From a virus: a stretch of DNA of 48,313 nt. The notes beneath the pieces are model-generated. The model saw only the letters and a list, made by a program, of their open reading frames with translations, had not been told where the DNA came from and did no database searches. A program made the position numbers and the translations under genes. The stretch's first letter is position 1. Every line of letters starts with the position of its first letter. Positions 22,146 to 30,804 of this stretch are shown here, piece by piece. The stretch covers positions 1-48,313 of the IMG/VR virus record IMGVR_UViG_3300043425_000191. One strand, 5' to 3'.

Positions 22146-23986
22146 GCAGAGCTACATTTACCTTTGGTCGTTTTAATCCACCAACCGAGATAGGCCACGG
22201 TAAACTCATCGACGCAGTTAAGGCGCATGCTGAGAAGACTGGTGGGCAACACTACATTTTCCCATCACACACTCAAGATAAAAAGAAAAACCCACTGACA
22301 CATAGCGATAAAGTTGGCGCTATGCGTAGTATGTTCAAGGATACGAACGTAGTTTCTGATCCTGGAATCCACTCAGCTATTCATGCAATGCAACATCTGC
22401 AGAGACAGGGTCACGATCATGTCACTATGGTAGTTGGTTCTGATAGAGTCGAGAACTTCAAGAAGCTTCTTAATGACTACAATGGCAAAGAATACAACAT
22501 CAAGAATATAGAAGTCAAGTCAGCGGGACATAGAGACCCAGACGCCGAAGGTGCTTCTGGCATGTCAGCATCAAAGCTGAGAGATCTGGTCAAGGCTGGC
22601 AAGAAAGACGAGTTTATTAGTCACTACTCCAATAGAAAGTTGGGTGCCATAATCCACGATAAGGTACATAAAGCAATGAACGAATCAGTTAAGGCCATGT
22701 TCATCATGGGTGGCCCTGGAAGCGGTAAAGATTACGTTATCAATAACATCCTCAATAGGTTTGACCTAGTAGAAGTTCAGTTGGATCAAATCCTAACTGG
22801 ATCTGCCAGAGAACTATTAGAGTCTAACGCAAACCTTCTGATCAACGCACCATCTGACATGGAAAAGATTGAGCTAGTTCGTGCAACTCTAGGTGAAGAC
22901 TATGAGTATCTCTATACTCTAGTTTCAGTTACCAACAAAGTCAGCCGCGAGAGAAACGAAGACAGAACGAAGCCTATGAACGAGTCAGTTCGTATTCGTA
23001 AGTGGATAGACGCAGAGAATACAGTCAACAAGTTTGAGAGCATGTTTGTGTTCAAGAACTCTATCAATCTGAAAGAGGCATCAGAGTCAGAGCTAGAATC
23101 TTTCAAAGTTCAAATTGCTGACTATCTTGGTTTCTGTGTCGGTAATGGATTGGTTATGGAAGGTACAGGTGAAGAGAATGATATCTACACCAAGCCAACT
23201 CTAGTCGGCGCCAGTAAAATTAAAAAGAAGAAGCCTATTGTTCCGCCAAATAATATCAACTCCAGAATTGACGGTGCAGGCGGATACTCTATTGGTGGAT
23301 TGACGCAAACCTCATCGTTCTATTCAGAGGAAACTGACGAAATGAAATCATTTAAGCAATTTGTTGCAGAAGAAAAGCCAGGACTATGGGCGAATATTCG
23401 CGCCAAGCGCGAGCGTATTAAGCGTGGATCTGGTGAGAGAATGCGCAAGCCAGGAAGCGAAGGCGCTCCAACTGCACAAAACTTCAAAGATGCTAAAAAT
23501 GAGGATACTAGTTGGTATCCTCGAAAAGGATTCCCCAAAGAAGGTGAATATGGATATCATCCAAATCCAGGTCTAAAGCCTCAAGAGAGCGACAAAGACA
23601 AAGATATGGATGTTGCATATAAAAAAGATAATGAAAGAACAAGTAGAAAGCTCCCAAACGCCAGAGTTCTAGAAGTTCTAAACAAAATTAAACAGGTCAG
23701 AGAAGAAGCACTTAACGAACGTGGCGAAAATAAATATAAGCGTTCTACAGAAAGTGGAGCAGGTTTAACTCGCGCTGGCGTCATGAAGCACAGAAGAGAA
23801 AACCCAGGGTCGAAACTCAGCACAGCAGTAACAACTGAGCCGAGTAAACTCAAGAAAGGTAGTAAAGCATGGAATCGCCGCAAGTCTTTCTGTGCTAGAA
23901 TGTCTGGGGTCAAAGGACCAATGAAGGACGAGAAGGGTAGACCAACTCGTAAGGCCATGTCACTAAGAAGATGGAATTGTAACTAA
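22142..23986 (+). CDS. Fusion: NMNAT-like nucleotidyltransferase, P-loop kinase, and core-like C-domain
   Basis: The 614-residue protein has three parts. Residues 1-175 are a cytidylyltransferase/NMNAT-type domain: FTFGRFNPPTEIGHGK (TxGH) and GMSASKLRDLV, the SxSxxR motif. Residues about 180-345 form a P-loop kinase-like domain (MFIMGGPGSGKDYVINNIL, near 182). Residues 401-614 begin MKSFKQFVAEEKPGLWANIR, which looks like a separate phage protein's N-terminus, and end with a basic KGPMKDEKGRPTRKAMSLRR segment. NadR enzymes pair similar NMNAT and kinase domains, so nicotinamide metabolism is possible. An in-frame ATG at 23342 with GAGG 11 bases upstream could also make the C-part alone. Confidence 0.75.
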   Translation: MSRATFTFGRFNPPTEIGHGKLIDAVKAHAEKTGGQHYIFPSHTQDKKKNPLTHSDKVGAMRSMFKDTNVVSDPGIHSAIHAMQHLQRQGHDHVTMVVGSDRVENFKKLLNDYNGKEYNIKNIEVKSAGHRDPDAEGASGMSASKLRDLVKAGKKDEFISHYSNRKLGAIIHDKVHKAMNESVKAMFIMGGPGSGKDYVINNILNRFDLVEVQLDQILTGSARELLESNANLLINAPSDMEKIELVRATLGEDYEYLYTLVSVTNKVSRERNEDRTKPMNESVRIRKWIDAENTVNKFESMFVFKNSINLKEASESELESFKVQIADYLGFCVGNGLVMEGTGEENDIYTKPTLVGASKIKKKKPIVPPNNINSRIDGAGGYSIGGLTQTSSFYSEETDEMKSFKQFVAEEKPGLWANIRAKRERIKRGSGERMRKPGSEGAPTAQNFKDAKNEDTSWYPRKGFPKEGEYGYHPNPGLKPQESDKDKDMDVAYKKDNERTSRKLPNARVLEVLNKIKQVREEALNERGENKYKRSTESGAGLTRAGVMKHRRENPGSKLSTAVTTEPSKLKKGSKAWNRRKSFCARMSGVKGPMKDEKGRPTRKAMSLRRWNCN

Positions 23987-24486
23987 TGATTAGCAAAACA
24001 GAAATAAAGAAAAAACTCATTGAAAGAAAGATGAACGAAGCAGTAGAAGATGCCGCTCTCGTGACTCAGCTGAACAAGGTTCTAGCTGACACCATGATCT
24101 TTTATTTCAAGGCGCATAGCTTTCATTGGAACGTAGAAGGTCCAAACTTCAACGATTACCATGCATTCTTTGCCACCGTTTACACTAAGACGTTCGATAA
24201 CCTAGATCCTCTGGCCGAATACATTCGCCAGCTTGGTCAGTATGCGCCAAGTTCACTGGGCCAGCTGATCAATACAGCAAATCTGGTGGAACTAAATGGT
24301 AAGCCATCTGGTCCAACCGCAATGTTTAGCACACTCAAGGCTGACAATGATAATATCATGATTGGCCTTGGCGTCTGCCGTAGAACTGCCGAACAAGGTG
24401 GATTCTCGGATATTGCTAATTTCCTAGATGAAATGATCTCGGCTCATAGAAAACTGGGCTGGATGCTAGACTCGCTTCTCAAGTAA
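23986..24486 (+). CDS. Dps-like ferritin
   Basis: The 166-residue four-helix protein has the Dps signature FKAHSFHWNVEGPNFNDYHA and then NLDPLAEYIRQLG. The ferroxidase ligands H, H, D and E are in the standard spacing (HW, YHAFF, LDPLAEYI). The length equals E. coli Dps. Dps proteins form 12-mers that oxidise and store iron and protect DNA from oxidative damage. The N-terminal 25 residues are basic and helical (KTEIKKKLIERKMNEAVEDA). It starts at the stop of the preceding gene, within a block that looks virion-related, so packaging with the phage is a possibility but is inference. Confidence 0.82.
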   Translation: MISKTEIKKKLIERKMNEAVEDAALVTQLNKVLADTMIFYFKAHSFHWNVEGPNFNDYHAFFATVYTKTFDNLDPLAEYIRQLGQYAPSSLGQLINTANLVELNGKPSGPTAMFSTLKADNDNIMIGLGVCRRTAEQGGFSDIANFLDEMISAHRKLGWMLDSLLK

Positions 24487-24498
24487 GGTATAACTAAA

Positions 24499-26706
24499 AT
24501 GGCTGTAAAAGTTCCACCACTACTCCACAAGATGTCACTGACCAGTCAGAGAGCATGGTACAATAAGAATGCTCCTGACCAGATGCCACCTCACTTGACC
24601 ACATCAGTAGCAAAGTCGAAGTCTGCTAATACTGCTGCTCAGCGCGAAAAGGCTAAGAAAGCAGAAGCCCAGGGTCTCAAGGCTTATGGTGCTACCAGAG
24701 GAACGGCAACTGGTGGAGAGGGTGGAAATGCTGACGCTGCTCCAAGAGATACTATTGCTCCGCTAACACCAGAACAGCATGCGAAAAAAGACGCTGAGGC
24801 AAGAAAAGCAGCAGCTGCAGCGAAAGCGGCCAAGCCAGTCAAGCAAAAGAAGCCAAAGGCTGAGCCAAAGCCAGCTGAGAAGAAGCCACTGACTACTGCA
24901 CAAAGAATTGCGTTGATTGCAGCTGCAGCCAAGAAAGCACAATCAGCTGCAGGAAAAGCCAAGGCTGCTGCCAAGTTTGACGTTCCTACCGAAGATCCAG
25001 ATGATCAGGGACACGACGACTATCTAGATCAGCATTATGGAATGCACCATTACAAAGAAGAAATAGAGGAAACACAAATGGATGATATCTCAGAAGGTAA
25101 GATGGGCGAGCTACATGCCGATCTAGTCAGACAAGCCAAGGGTATTGCTTTTGGAAAGCGTTACAAAGAAGGCAACATGACTGGTGCATACAAGGCTATT
25201 CAGGCTTTGGGCAAGAAGCATGGTATGGAAAATCTTGCTGATCATCCAGAAGTTTCTTCTGCACTCCAGAGAGCCAACGAAGAAGTTGAGCTTGAAGAAG
25301 CTGCTTACACAGGCAAGGGAAACCACAGACCAGGTTGGATGCTTCGTGCTGATCCTGAGTTAAAGAAAAAAGTTGACGCAAATATCAAAGCCGCACAACT
25401 TCGCAAGAAGTACATGGGTAAGACTGGCGAAGAAATTGCTGCTATGAGACAGGAAGAAGTTGAACTTGACGAAGCTAAAGACTCTCCATTTATCACCTTC
25501 TTCAATACAATTGCGAATCGTCATGCTGAATATGCAAAGTATGCGAAGAATAAGAAAGACGCAGCTACTTTCGCTGGAGCAGCCGAAAGAGCAAGAAATG
25601 CTGCTAAAATGATAGAAGCTGGAAAATCGCACGTAGAAGCTATGGCTCATTATGATAATAAGAAAGCCACAAATGAAGAAGTTGAGCAAGTCGATGAGGT
25701 AAATTCTCGCCACAGCTTTACTTCAGCCCAGGCTGCGCTAACACCAAAGTCTTCTGATGTCAAGGCTGCCGTTGGCACAACTGCCAGAGATAAAGCGAAG
25801 ACTAACAAATATGCTCGTCGTATATCAAAAATTACTGGCGGTGAGTATTCTAAACAAGATGTCAAAGATAACCTAAAGAGTCTTGCTAACGAAGAAGTTG
25901 AGCAGATTGATGAATTAAAGAATTCAACTCTAGCCGACTATATCATCAAAGCAGGAGAAGAGCGAAAATCCGCTGCTGAAAGAGGTGCAGCTGAAATTGG
26001 TAAGGGTATGCACGGTGATCCTAGAGTTATTGGCCAGGCTATGCAGAGAGTTGGTAAGAGAACTCTTGGTATGGTAAAAGCAGGAACTAAACTCAAAGAT
26101 AAGCTAGCCAATGAAGAAGTAGAGCAGATTGAAGAAGCAAGAGTAAACCATCGCGATTTCGCAACAGATGGTGTTATGCATCCTAGCATGGCAAATGCTT
26201 CTTATATGAAGCAAGGTTCGCGTGCTGACTTCTATAGCTCAAAGACTGGTAACAAACTCACTAACGGTGAGGTTATCAAGAACAACGGCAAGCATGTACA
26301 CATTAAACACGATGGCGATATTCACAAGTTCCGCGTATCAGAAACTGCGCCTCACCAGATGCAGTCTGAAGAAGTCGAGTACATTGAAGAAAAACTATCT
26401 GCTTCTGATCCTGCATCAGCATGGATTCACGACTTCGTACGTTCAAACAATCCTAAATTCTCTGGCAAGACCAAAGAAGAAAGAAAGAACATGGCTCTAG
26501 GCGCATACTATGCGGCCAAGAGAGGTAAGGGTATGAAGGAAGAAGTAGAGCAGGTTGAGGAATCAAGCCACGAAGGTTCTACGCCAACAACGGATAGTGA
26601 AGAAGAACTAGCTGCTCATCATGGCGATCCAAAGAAGATCACCTATGGTGATGTAGTCAAGGCTAGAATCAAGTCAGCCAGAGGTGGTAATAAGAATGGC
26701 AATTAA
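24499..26706 (+). CDS. Large repeat protein with EEVEQ(I/V)(D/E)E motifs, possible prohead core
   Basis: The 735-residue protein has a basic Ala/Lys/Pro-rich N-terminal 190 residues (AKPVKQKKPKAEPKPAEKKP). Seven copies of an EEVE-x-(I/V/L)-(D/E)-E motif follow, at residues about 261, 319, 393, 465, 539, 624 and 681. The spacings are 58, 74, 72, 74, 85 and 57. Between them lie different charged, helical segments, for example ELKNSTLADYIIKAGEERKS. Each motif ends with (I/V/L)xE, the sequence cut by T4-type prohead protease. I infer a scaffold or internal polyprotein processed in the prohead. Similar motifs recur in marine T4-like phages, from memory. Confidence 0.65.
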   Translation: MAVKVPPLLHKMSLTSQRAWYNKNAPDQMPPHLTTSVAKSKSANTAAQREKAKKAEAQGLKAYGATRGTATGGEGGNADAAPRDTIAPLTPEQHAKKDAEARKAAAAAKAAKPVKQKKPKAEPKPAEKKPLTTAQRIALIAAAAKKAQSAAGKAKAAAKFDVPTEDPDDQGHDDYLDQHYGMHHYKEEIEETQMDDISEGKMGELHADLVRQAKGIAFGKRYKEGNMTGAYKAIQALGKKHGMENLADHPEVSSALQRANEEVELEEAAYTGKGNHRPGWMLRADPELKKKVDANIKAAQLRKKYMGKTGEEIAAMRQEEVELDEAKDSPFITFFNTIANRHAEYAKYAKNKKDAATFAGAAERARNAAKMIEAGKSHVEAMAHYDNKKATNEEVEQVDEVNSRHSFTSAQAALTPKSSDVKAAVGTTARDKAKTNKYARRISKITGGEYSKQDVKDNLKSLANEEVEQIDELKNSTLADYIIKAGEERKSAAERGAAEIGKGMHGDPRVIGQAMQRVGKRTLGMVKAGTKLKDKLANEEVEQIEEARVNHRDFATDGVMHPSMANASYMKQGSRADFYSSKTGNKLTNGEVIKNNGKHVHIKHDGDIHKFRVSETAPHQMQSEEVEYIEEKLSASDPASAWIHDFVRSNNPKFSGKTKEERKNMALGAYYAAKRGKGMKEEVEQVEESSHEGSTPTTDSEEELAAHHGDPKKITYGDVVKARIKSARGGNKNGN

Positions 26707-27265
26707 ACCCAAATCAGCTGAAGACGAAGGTGAGTATGGCTATGAAGGCGACATGGCCATGTCTCAGTTGCGTAGCATTATTCGTAACTCTCAGGCTATC
26801 CTAGATAAACTAGAACCCACCACTGATCTTCCAGAGTGGGTTCAGTCTAAGATTACTTTGGCCGAAGACTATATCTCTACCGCGTCCAACTATCTACACT
26901 CAGAGCTAGAGGAAGGAACTTCTTCAGCAATGAAAATGGGTGTGTCTCGTGGTGTTAAGCTAGAAAAGCCAATCCAAAGAATTCCTACTGTCAACAAGGG
27001 TGATGGTCGTGGCGTTCACCAGACTGTAATCCAAAAAGAGCAAGCGATCAGAGAAAGCATGCCAGAAACAGCGGGTATTACTGATACGGTAGAACCTAAA
27101 CCAAGCAAAGCCAAAAGAGCTGTTCGTAAGTTGGTCGATGCGAAGAAGTCTGTTAACCAAATAAATACAAAGCCATCATTAGAGACTAAAGCTGATGGAA
27201 CTTCGAGTCCAATTGAGGGTGGCGGCGGAAGTGAGACAGAATTTGCAGATAAGAAGGTAAACTAA
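26696..27265 (+). CDS. Conserved virion-block protein
   Basis: The 189-residue protein has a family segment that I recall from marine T4-like phages: MAMSQLRSIIRNSQAILDKL, then LPEWVQSKITLAEDYISTAS and NYLHSELEEG. The rest is charged and disordered-looking (KPSKAKRAVRKLVDAKKSVN) with a Gly-rich tail. It overlaps the 735-residue gene by 11 bases and shares its charged style, so it may be an internal or core protein. Another in-frame codon start at 26684 would add four residues. Function unknown. Confidence 0.6.
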   Translation: MAIKPKSAEDEGEYGYEGDMAMSQLRSIIRNSQAILDKLEPTTDLPEWVQSKITLAEDYISTASNYLHSELEEGTSSAMKMGVSRGVKLEKPIQRIPTVNKGDGRGVHQTVIQKEQAIRESMPETAGITDTVEPKPSKAKRAVRKLVDAKKSVNQINTKPSLETKADGTSSPIEGGGGSETEFADKKVN

Positions 27266-27733
27266 ATGTTAAAATTCAAAGAATTTCTAAACGAGTCAGA
27301 AGAACTGCATATTGATCTAGATGTTGAGTTTATGCTGCAGCATCTAGACAACCTAAATGATGCGCTTGAAGCAGTAACAGAAAATTCGTTTCCAAACAGT
27401 GCAATCTTCATGAATGCTGTTCGTGGGACGCTAGAAAGATTCGGTGTTATTCTACCATCAAATTATGTAATGCCAATGCTGAGCCAAGAAGCCGAGACGG
27501 TTTACACGCTTGGCGAGAGCAACATGTATCTGTACATCGTACACAATCTGCAAGATGGTCTGGTAGAAGGTTACGCTCAGGTCGTCAATCAAGATGAACT
27601 AGATGATCTGATGGAGATGAATGGTTTTGAGTCAGATGACGAAGAAGATGTAGACGCCGCCAAGCGTGAGTGGATTCCTCCAGATCGTAGAAAATCTTCT
27701 GACGACAGCGGGAACACTGACGAATACGCATAA
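27266..27733 (+). CDS. Protein with capsid-targeting-like N-terminus
   Basis: The 155-residue protein starts MLKFKEFLNESEELHIDLDV. MLKFKEFLNE matches the pattern of the T4 capsid-targeting peptide and the N-terminus of the 21015 product, with a possible cleavage after LNE. The body is acidic and helical-to-beta (SNMYLYIVHNLQDGLVEGYA) and ends in an acidic, disordered tail (FESDDEEDVDAAKREWIPPD). I do not recognise the body. It starts right at the preceding TAA. Confidence 0.6.
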   Translation: MLKFKEFLNESEELHIDLDVEFMLQHLDNLNDALEAVTENSFPNSAIFMNAVRGTLERFGVILPSNYVMPMLSQEAETVYTLGESNMYLYIVHNLQDGLVEGYAQVVNQDELDDLMEMNGFESDDEEDVDAAKREWIPPDRRKSSDDSGNTDEYA

Positions 27734-27735
27734 GT

Positions 27736-28122
27736 ATGTTTGATGATCTAAACGAAGACAATGCTCTAATTTACGCAATTAAGTCATACGAAGGACTCAA
27801 TTACGTTAAAAGTGAATTCGCGTGCGAATATCGCGTCTTCGTTTACATCAAGAAGCTTTTGCAGAAGTACAGGAAAACTGGAGACCTGAAACAGAACCTA
27901 GTATTGAATCATATCATCATGATGTATAATGTGTTCGGCCAGGAAGCAGGGACTAGATTGTTGTTTTTTAAGATTGACGAGCAAGACTATTCGGCTCTAA
28001 AAACTTTCTTGGTGTATTTGCATAGAATGCCAGAGAAAGTTCGCGGTATTGATGGACTTGATATTATCTCGAGCGACATACCTATTGATATGCGGTTAGC
28101 AAATATTCTAAGATCCCTTTAA
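27736..28122 (+). CDS. Conserved T4-like phage protein (DUF7207 type, tentative)
   Basis: The 128-residue protein contains EYRVFVYIKKLLQKYRKTGD, LKQNLVLNHIIMMYNVFGQE and AGTRLLFFKIDEQDYSALKT. This order (YIKKL...Y..TGDL...LNHL...YNVFG...TR.LFFK) is found in small proteins conserved across T4-like phages, from memory. Function is unknown to me. It begins 2 bases after the previous stop and lies in the probable virion block. Confidence 0.65.
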   Translation: MFDDLNEDNALIYAIKSYEGLNYVKSEFACEYRVFVYIKKLLQKYRKTGDLKQNLVLNHIIMMYNVFGQEAGTRLLFFKIDEQDYSALKTFLVYLHRMPEKVRGIDGLDIISSDIPIDMRLANILRSL

Positions 28123-28158
28123 GAACGACATAGTCTAGTATAACGAAAGAGAGTAAAG

Positions 28159-28416
28159 ATGTCAAACGATTTAACTGAAATGGACGAAATACCAGCTGCT
28201 GGCCCTGCTAGTGGCGCCACGCCCATTAAGGCAACCAACATCAATACTAATCTTCGACTTAAAGCTCTCAAGAGAATTAAAGAGCAGATGAGCGTTGGTG
28301 CTGGAGTAATTGCTGGTATGCCTACAGCTGATCCACCAGAGTTAACACCAGTCGGCACTAGTACTGTGCTTCGTAGAAAGAAGCTTCTTCGTTTCAAAGA
28401 AAAGATGAGAACGTGA
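28159..28416 (+). CDS. Hypothetical low-complexity protein, 85 residues
   Basis: A Pro/Ala/Gly-rich protein with two basic patches (LRLKALKRIKEQM and RRKKLLRFKEKMRT, near residues 31-43 and 72-85) around a hydrophobic GVIAGMP stretch. The two basic helices both have the LK/LR-R-K-E pattern, as if duplicated. It has a GAGAGTAAAG ribosome region. I do not recognise it. Confidence 0.5.
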   Translation: MSNDLTEMDEIPAAGPASGATPIKATNINTNLRLKALKRIKEQMSVGAGVIAGMPTADPPELTPVGTSTVLRRKKLLRFKEKMRT

Positions 28417-28423
28417 GGGTGTC

Positions 28424-29200
28424 GTGAAGTCGTTAGATGAAAAAAAGCTTCTTGCGAGAATGGCCAGAAACATGGGGCAACCCGATCTGGCGTTAGAGGA
28501 ATCAATCCGCAAAGAAGAAGCTTTGGTCGAGAACCTATTCAGGTTGAAAGAGATCCAACCTATACAACCTTCGACTCCTATTCTCAAAGAAGAACTACCA
28601 AAGCCTGCCGAGACTAACATAGTTCCCAAAGAACAGGAACTAATCAAGCAAACTGTAGCGGCAATATCAAGTCCAAAGTTTGCCAAGTCTGCACTACCAG
28701 ATCTGCAGGCCAAAGAGATAGAAGGTTTGCGCAAACAAATAACTGATATTGTACAGAAACTTGGCACGTTATCTTGGGGTAGTGGTGGTACTGGAGTTGT
28801 AAGAATTTTTGACACTGATGACTATGACAAATCATCAGGAACTGACGAAAGAAAGTTTATGACATTCCGTAATGGAATGTTTCAAATGGACTTTGTTAAT
28901 CCTAGAGAGATTATATCAAACACTGCCTATGTGACTTCTAATTCATATAGCGTTACTGACAACGACTACTACATCGGCGTCAACTACAATGGTAAGGCTA
29001 ATGTGTTCTTACCAACTGGTGTTGAGACGGGTAGAAAGTTTGTAGTCAAGGATGAATCTGGAAAGTGCAGTCAACCTCTAAAATTCATTGATGTTAGACC
29101 AACAGGATCTGATACAATCGAAGGAACTGATTTTGTTAGACTAGCAATTGACTATGGCTCATTAACATTCATATACAGAAATGGTTGGAGAGTAATATAA
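28424..29200 (+). CDS. Probable virion structural protein
   Basis: The 258-residue protein has a charged helical N-terminus (to about 120). It is followed by a beta-rich domain containing NSYSVTDNDYYIGVNYNGKA and NVFLPTG, then KFVVKDESGK. The pattern 'Y-x-V-T-D-D-Y-Y-I-G-V... LP... V-K-D-E-S-G' is common in tailed-phage fibre and baseplate-associated proteins, from memory. Start GTG 28424 has GAGGGTGTC upstream. It overlaps the next structural-looking gene. Confidence 0.6.
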   Translation: MKSLDEKKLLARMARNMGQPDLALEESIRKEEALVENLFRLKEIQPIQPSTPILKEELPKPAETNIVPKEQELIKQTVAAISSPKFAKSALPDLQAKEIEGLRKQITDIVQKLGTLSWGSGGTGVVRIFDTDDYDKSSGTDERKFMTFRNGMFQMDFVNPREIISNTAYVTSNSYSVTDNDYYIGVNYNGKANVFLPTGVETGRKFVVKDESGKCSQPLKFIDVRPTGSDTIEGTDFVRLAIDYGSLTFIYRNGWRVI

Positions 29201-30489
29201 TGTCTCACTTGTACAATAAAACTATACAGTTCTCCCCTGAGTCTGTTGATGCGTTTAGTCGTCTGCGCGTTTCCTTACCATTTACGCTAGGTGACTACAA
29301 GCACCTCTACGGAATAGATCCAAACTTTAGAGATGTTACTTCTAATGGTGGAACAGTGACGTTCCAACAAAATCAGTCTTGCGCTAGACTAGCTACAACT
29401 AGTGCAACCAACAGTAGCTCTATTCACCAGACCAAGATGTATCACCACTACATGCCAGGTAAGAGCCAGCTAATCAAGACCACGTTTAACCTTTATGCTA
29501 ATGTTGATAATGTGGTGAAGCGCACTGGGTACTTTGATTCGAATAATGGTATATACTTTGAGCAATCTTCTAACGGCGCATTGAGCTTCTGTATTCGTAC
29601 AGACACTAGCGGCACTGCTGATGATAGCCGAAGGGTATACCAGCAAGATTGGAACATTAATACTTGCAACACTAGCATCACTGGTAACGATTCTACTGCA
29701 ATCAACTATGGAGATGGCGGTACTTGGGATCTGGATATCACCAAGACTCAGATTATGTTTATAGATTTCCAGTGGCTAGGTGTCGGTAAAGTGCGTTGTG
29801 GTTTTGTTCATGACGGCGATTTTGTGATCGCCCACGAATTCTATAATAGCAATAAACTGCCAATAGTTTACATGAGAAACCCTAACCTACCAATTAGATG
29901 CGAGATATTCAATACTGGCACAACTACTGGTGGGTACATGGATCAGATTTGTGCCTCAGTTGCTTCTGAGGGTGGATATCTAGAAACTGGCCAGGACTGG
30001 GCACAAACATCAAACAGTAGATCAATCGCAGCTGGTGCCTCTCTACCAGTCATGGCGCTTCGACTCAAGAACACTTTTGGTGGCTACCAGAACAGAATCA
30101 CAGTAAGATTAACATCTACTGATGTTTTCTCAACAGCAGATAATGTTAAATATAGCGTTCGTAAACTGCCGAATTCCAGTATGATTGATGTCAACGGAAC
30201 TTCTTGGAAGAGCGTCAACGGCAATAGCGCAGTTGAGTACATTGATACTGCTATCTCATCAACAGATGGTGAAGAAATATCAAACGGATTTGTGGCAGCT
30301 TCGGCGCAAAACTCGCAGAAACCAGTTGCTACTTCTTCTAGCGCAGAGACTGGCCCAACTGCGAAGAAGAACTTTATTACGCAGAATTATGATTCGACTA
30401 ATTCTGAAATCTATGTTCTGGAAGTTACTAATATCGGAACAGTATCCACTGTTGTTTCGGTTGGAATGCAATGGAGAGAAATCTATTAA
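29200..30489 (+). CDS. Probable virion structural or adhesin-like protein
   Basis: The 429-residue protein has Thr, Ser, Asn and Tyr-rich beta composition. It contains DAFSRLRVSLPFTLGDYKHL, MYHHYMPGKSQLIKTTFNLY and VVKRTGYFDSNNGIYFEQSS. This order is typical of a large beta-sandwich family seen in many marine phage genomes as structural proteins, from memory. A C-terminal strand region follows (VLEVTNIGTVSTVVSVGMQW). No signal peptide or TM is present. ATG 29200 overlaps the preceding stop (TAATG). Confidence 0.55.
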   Translation: MSHLYNKTIQFSPESVDAFSRLRVSLPFTLGDYKHLYGIDPNFRDVTSNGGTVTFQQNQSCARLATTSATNSSSIHQTKMYHHYMPGKSQLIKTTFNLYANVDNVVKRTGYFDSNNGIYFEQSSNGALSFCIRTDTSGTADDSRRVYQQDWNINTCNTSITGNDSTAINYGDGGTWDLDITKTQIMFIDFQWLGVGKVRCGFVHDGDFVIAHEFYNSNKLPIVYMRNPNLPIRCEIFNTGTTTGGYMDQICASVASEGGYLETGQDWAQTSNSRSIAAGASLPVMALRLKNTFGGYQNRITVRLTSTDVFSTADNVKYSVRKLPNSSMIDVNGTSWKSVNGNSAVEYIDTAISSTDGEEISNGFVAASAQNSQKPVATSSSAETGPTAKKNFITQNYDSTNSEIYVLEVTNIGTVSTVVSVGMQWREIY

Positions 30490-30501
30490 GAGGAACTAAA
30501 A

Positions 30502-30804
30502 ATGAGAGTAGCTGTAGCTCTCGCTATGCTTTTGTTGACTTCTTGTGATGGACATTTTAGATACCCTTGCCAAGACCCACAGAACTTTGGCAAAGCAGAG
30601 TGTAATCCTCCATTGTGCGAACTCAACGGTGAGTGCACGAAAGATCTAATCAATAAAGATTTGTCTGAAGATAAGGTCGAACAAATCACTGAGGTTGTCC
30701 CAGACAACCCAGACGAAGAAACGAATGGGATGAATCGTATGCTGAAGATGGAAGCACCTATGAGTGAAGTGATAGAATCAATTGAAGGAGAAGCAAATGA
30801 GTGA
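30502..30804 (+). CDS. Small lipoprotein
   Basis: The 100-residue precursor begins MRVAVALAMLLLTSCDGHFR, with a lipobox LTSC (lipidated Cys at 15). DGHFRYPCQDPQNFGKAECN follows with regular cysteines (about 23, 34, 39, 44) suggesting disulphides, then an acidic tail. The motif CDGHFRYPCQDP is conserved in many phages in this position, from memory. It is predicted to be membrane-anchored and periplasmic. It opens the lysis-type block; its role is unknown. Confidence 0.7.
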   Translation: MRVAVALAMLLLTSCDGHFRYPCQDPQNFGKAECNPPLCELNGECTKDLINKDLSEDKVEQITEVVPDNPDEETNGMNRMLKMEAPMSEVIESIEGEANE

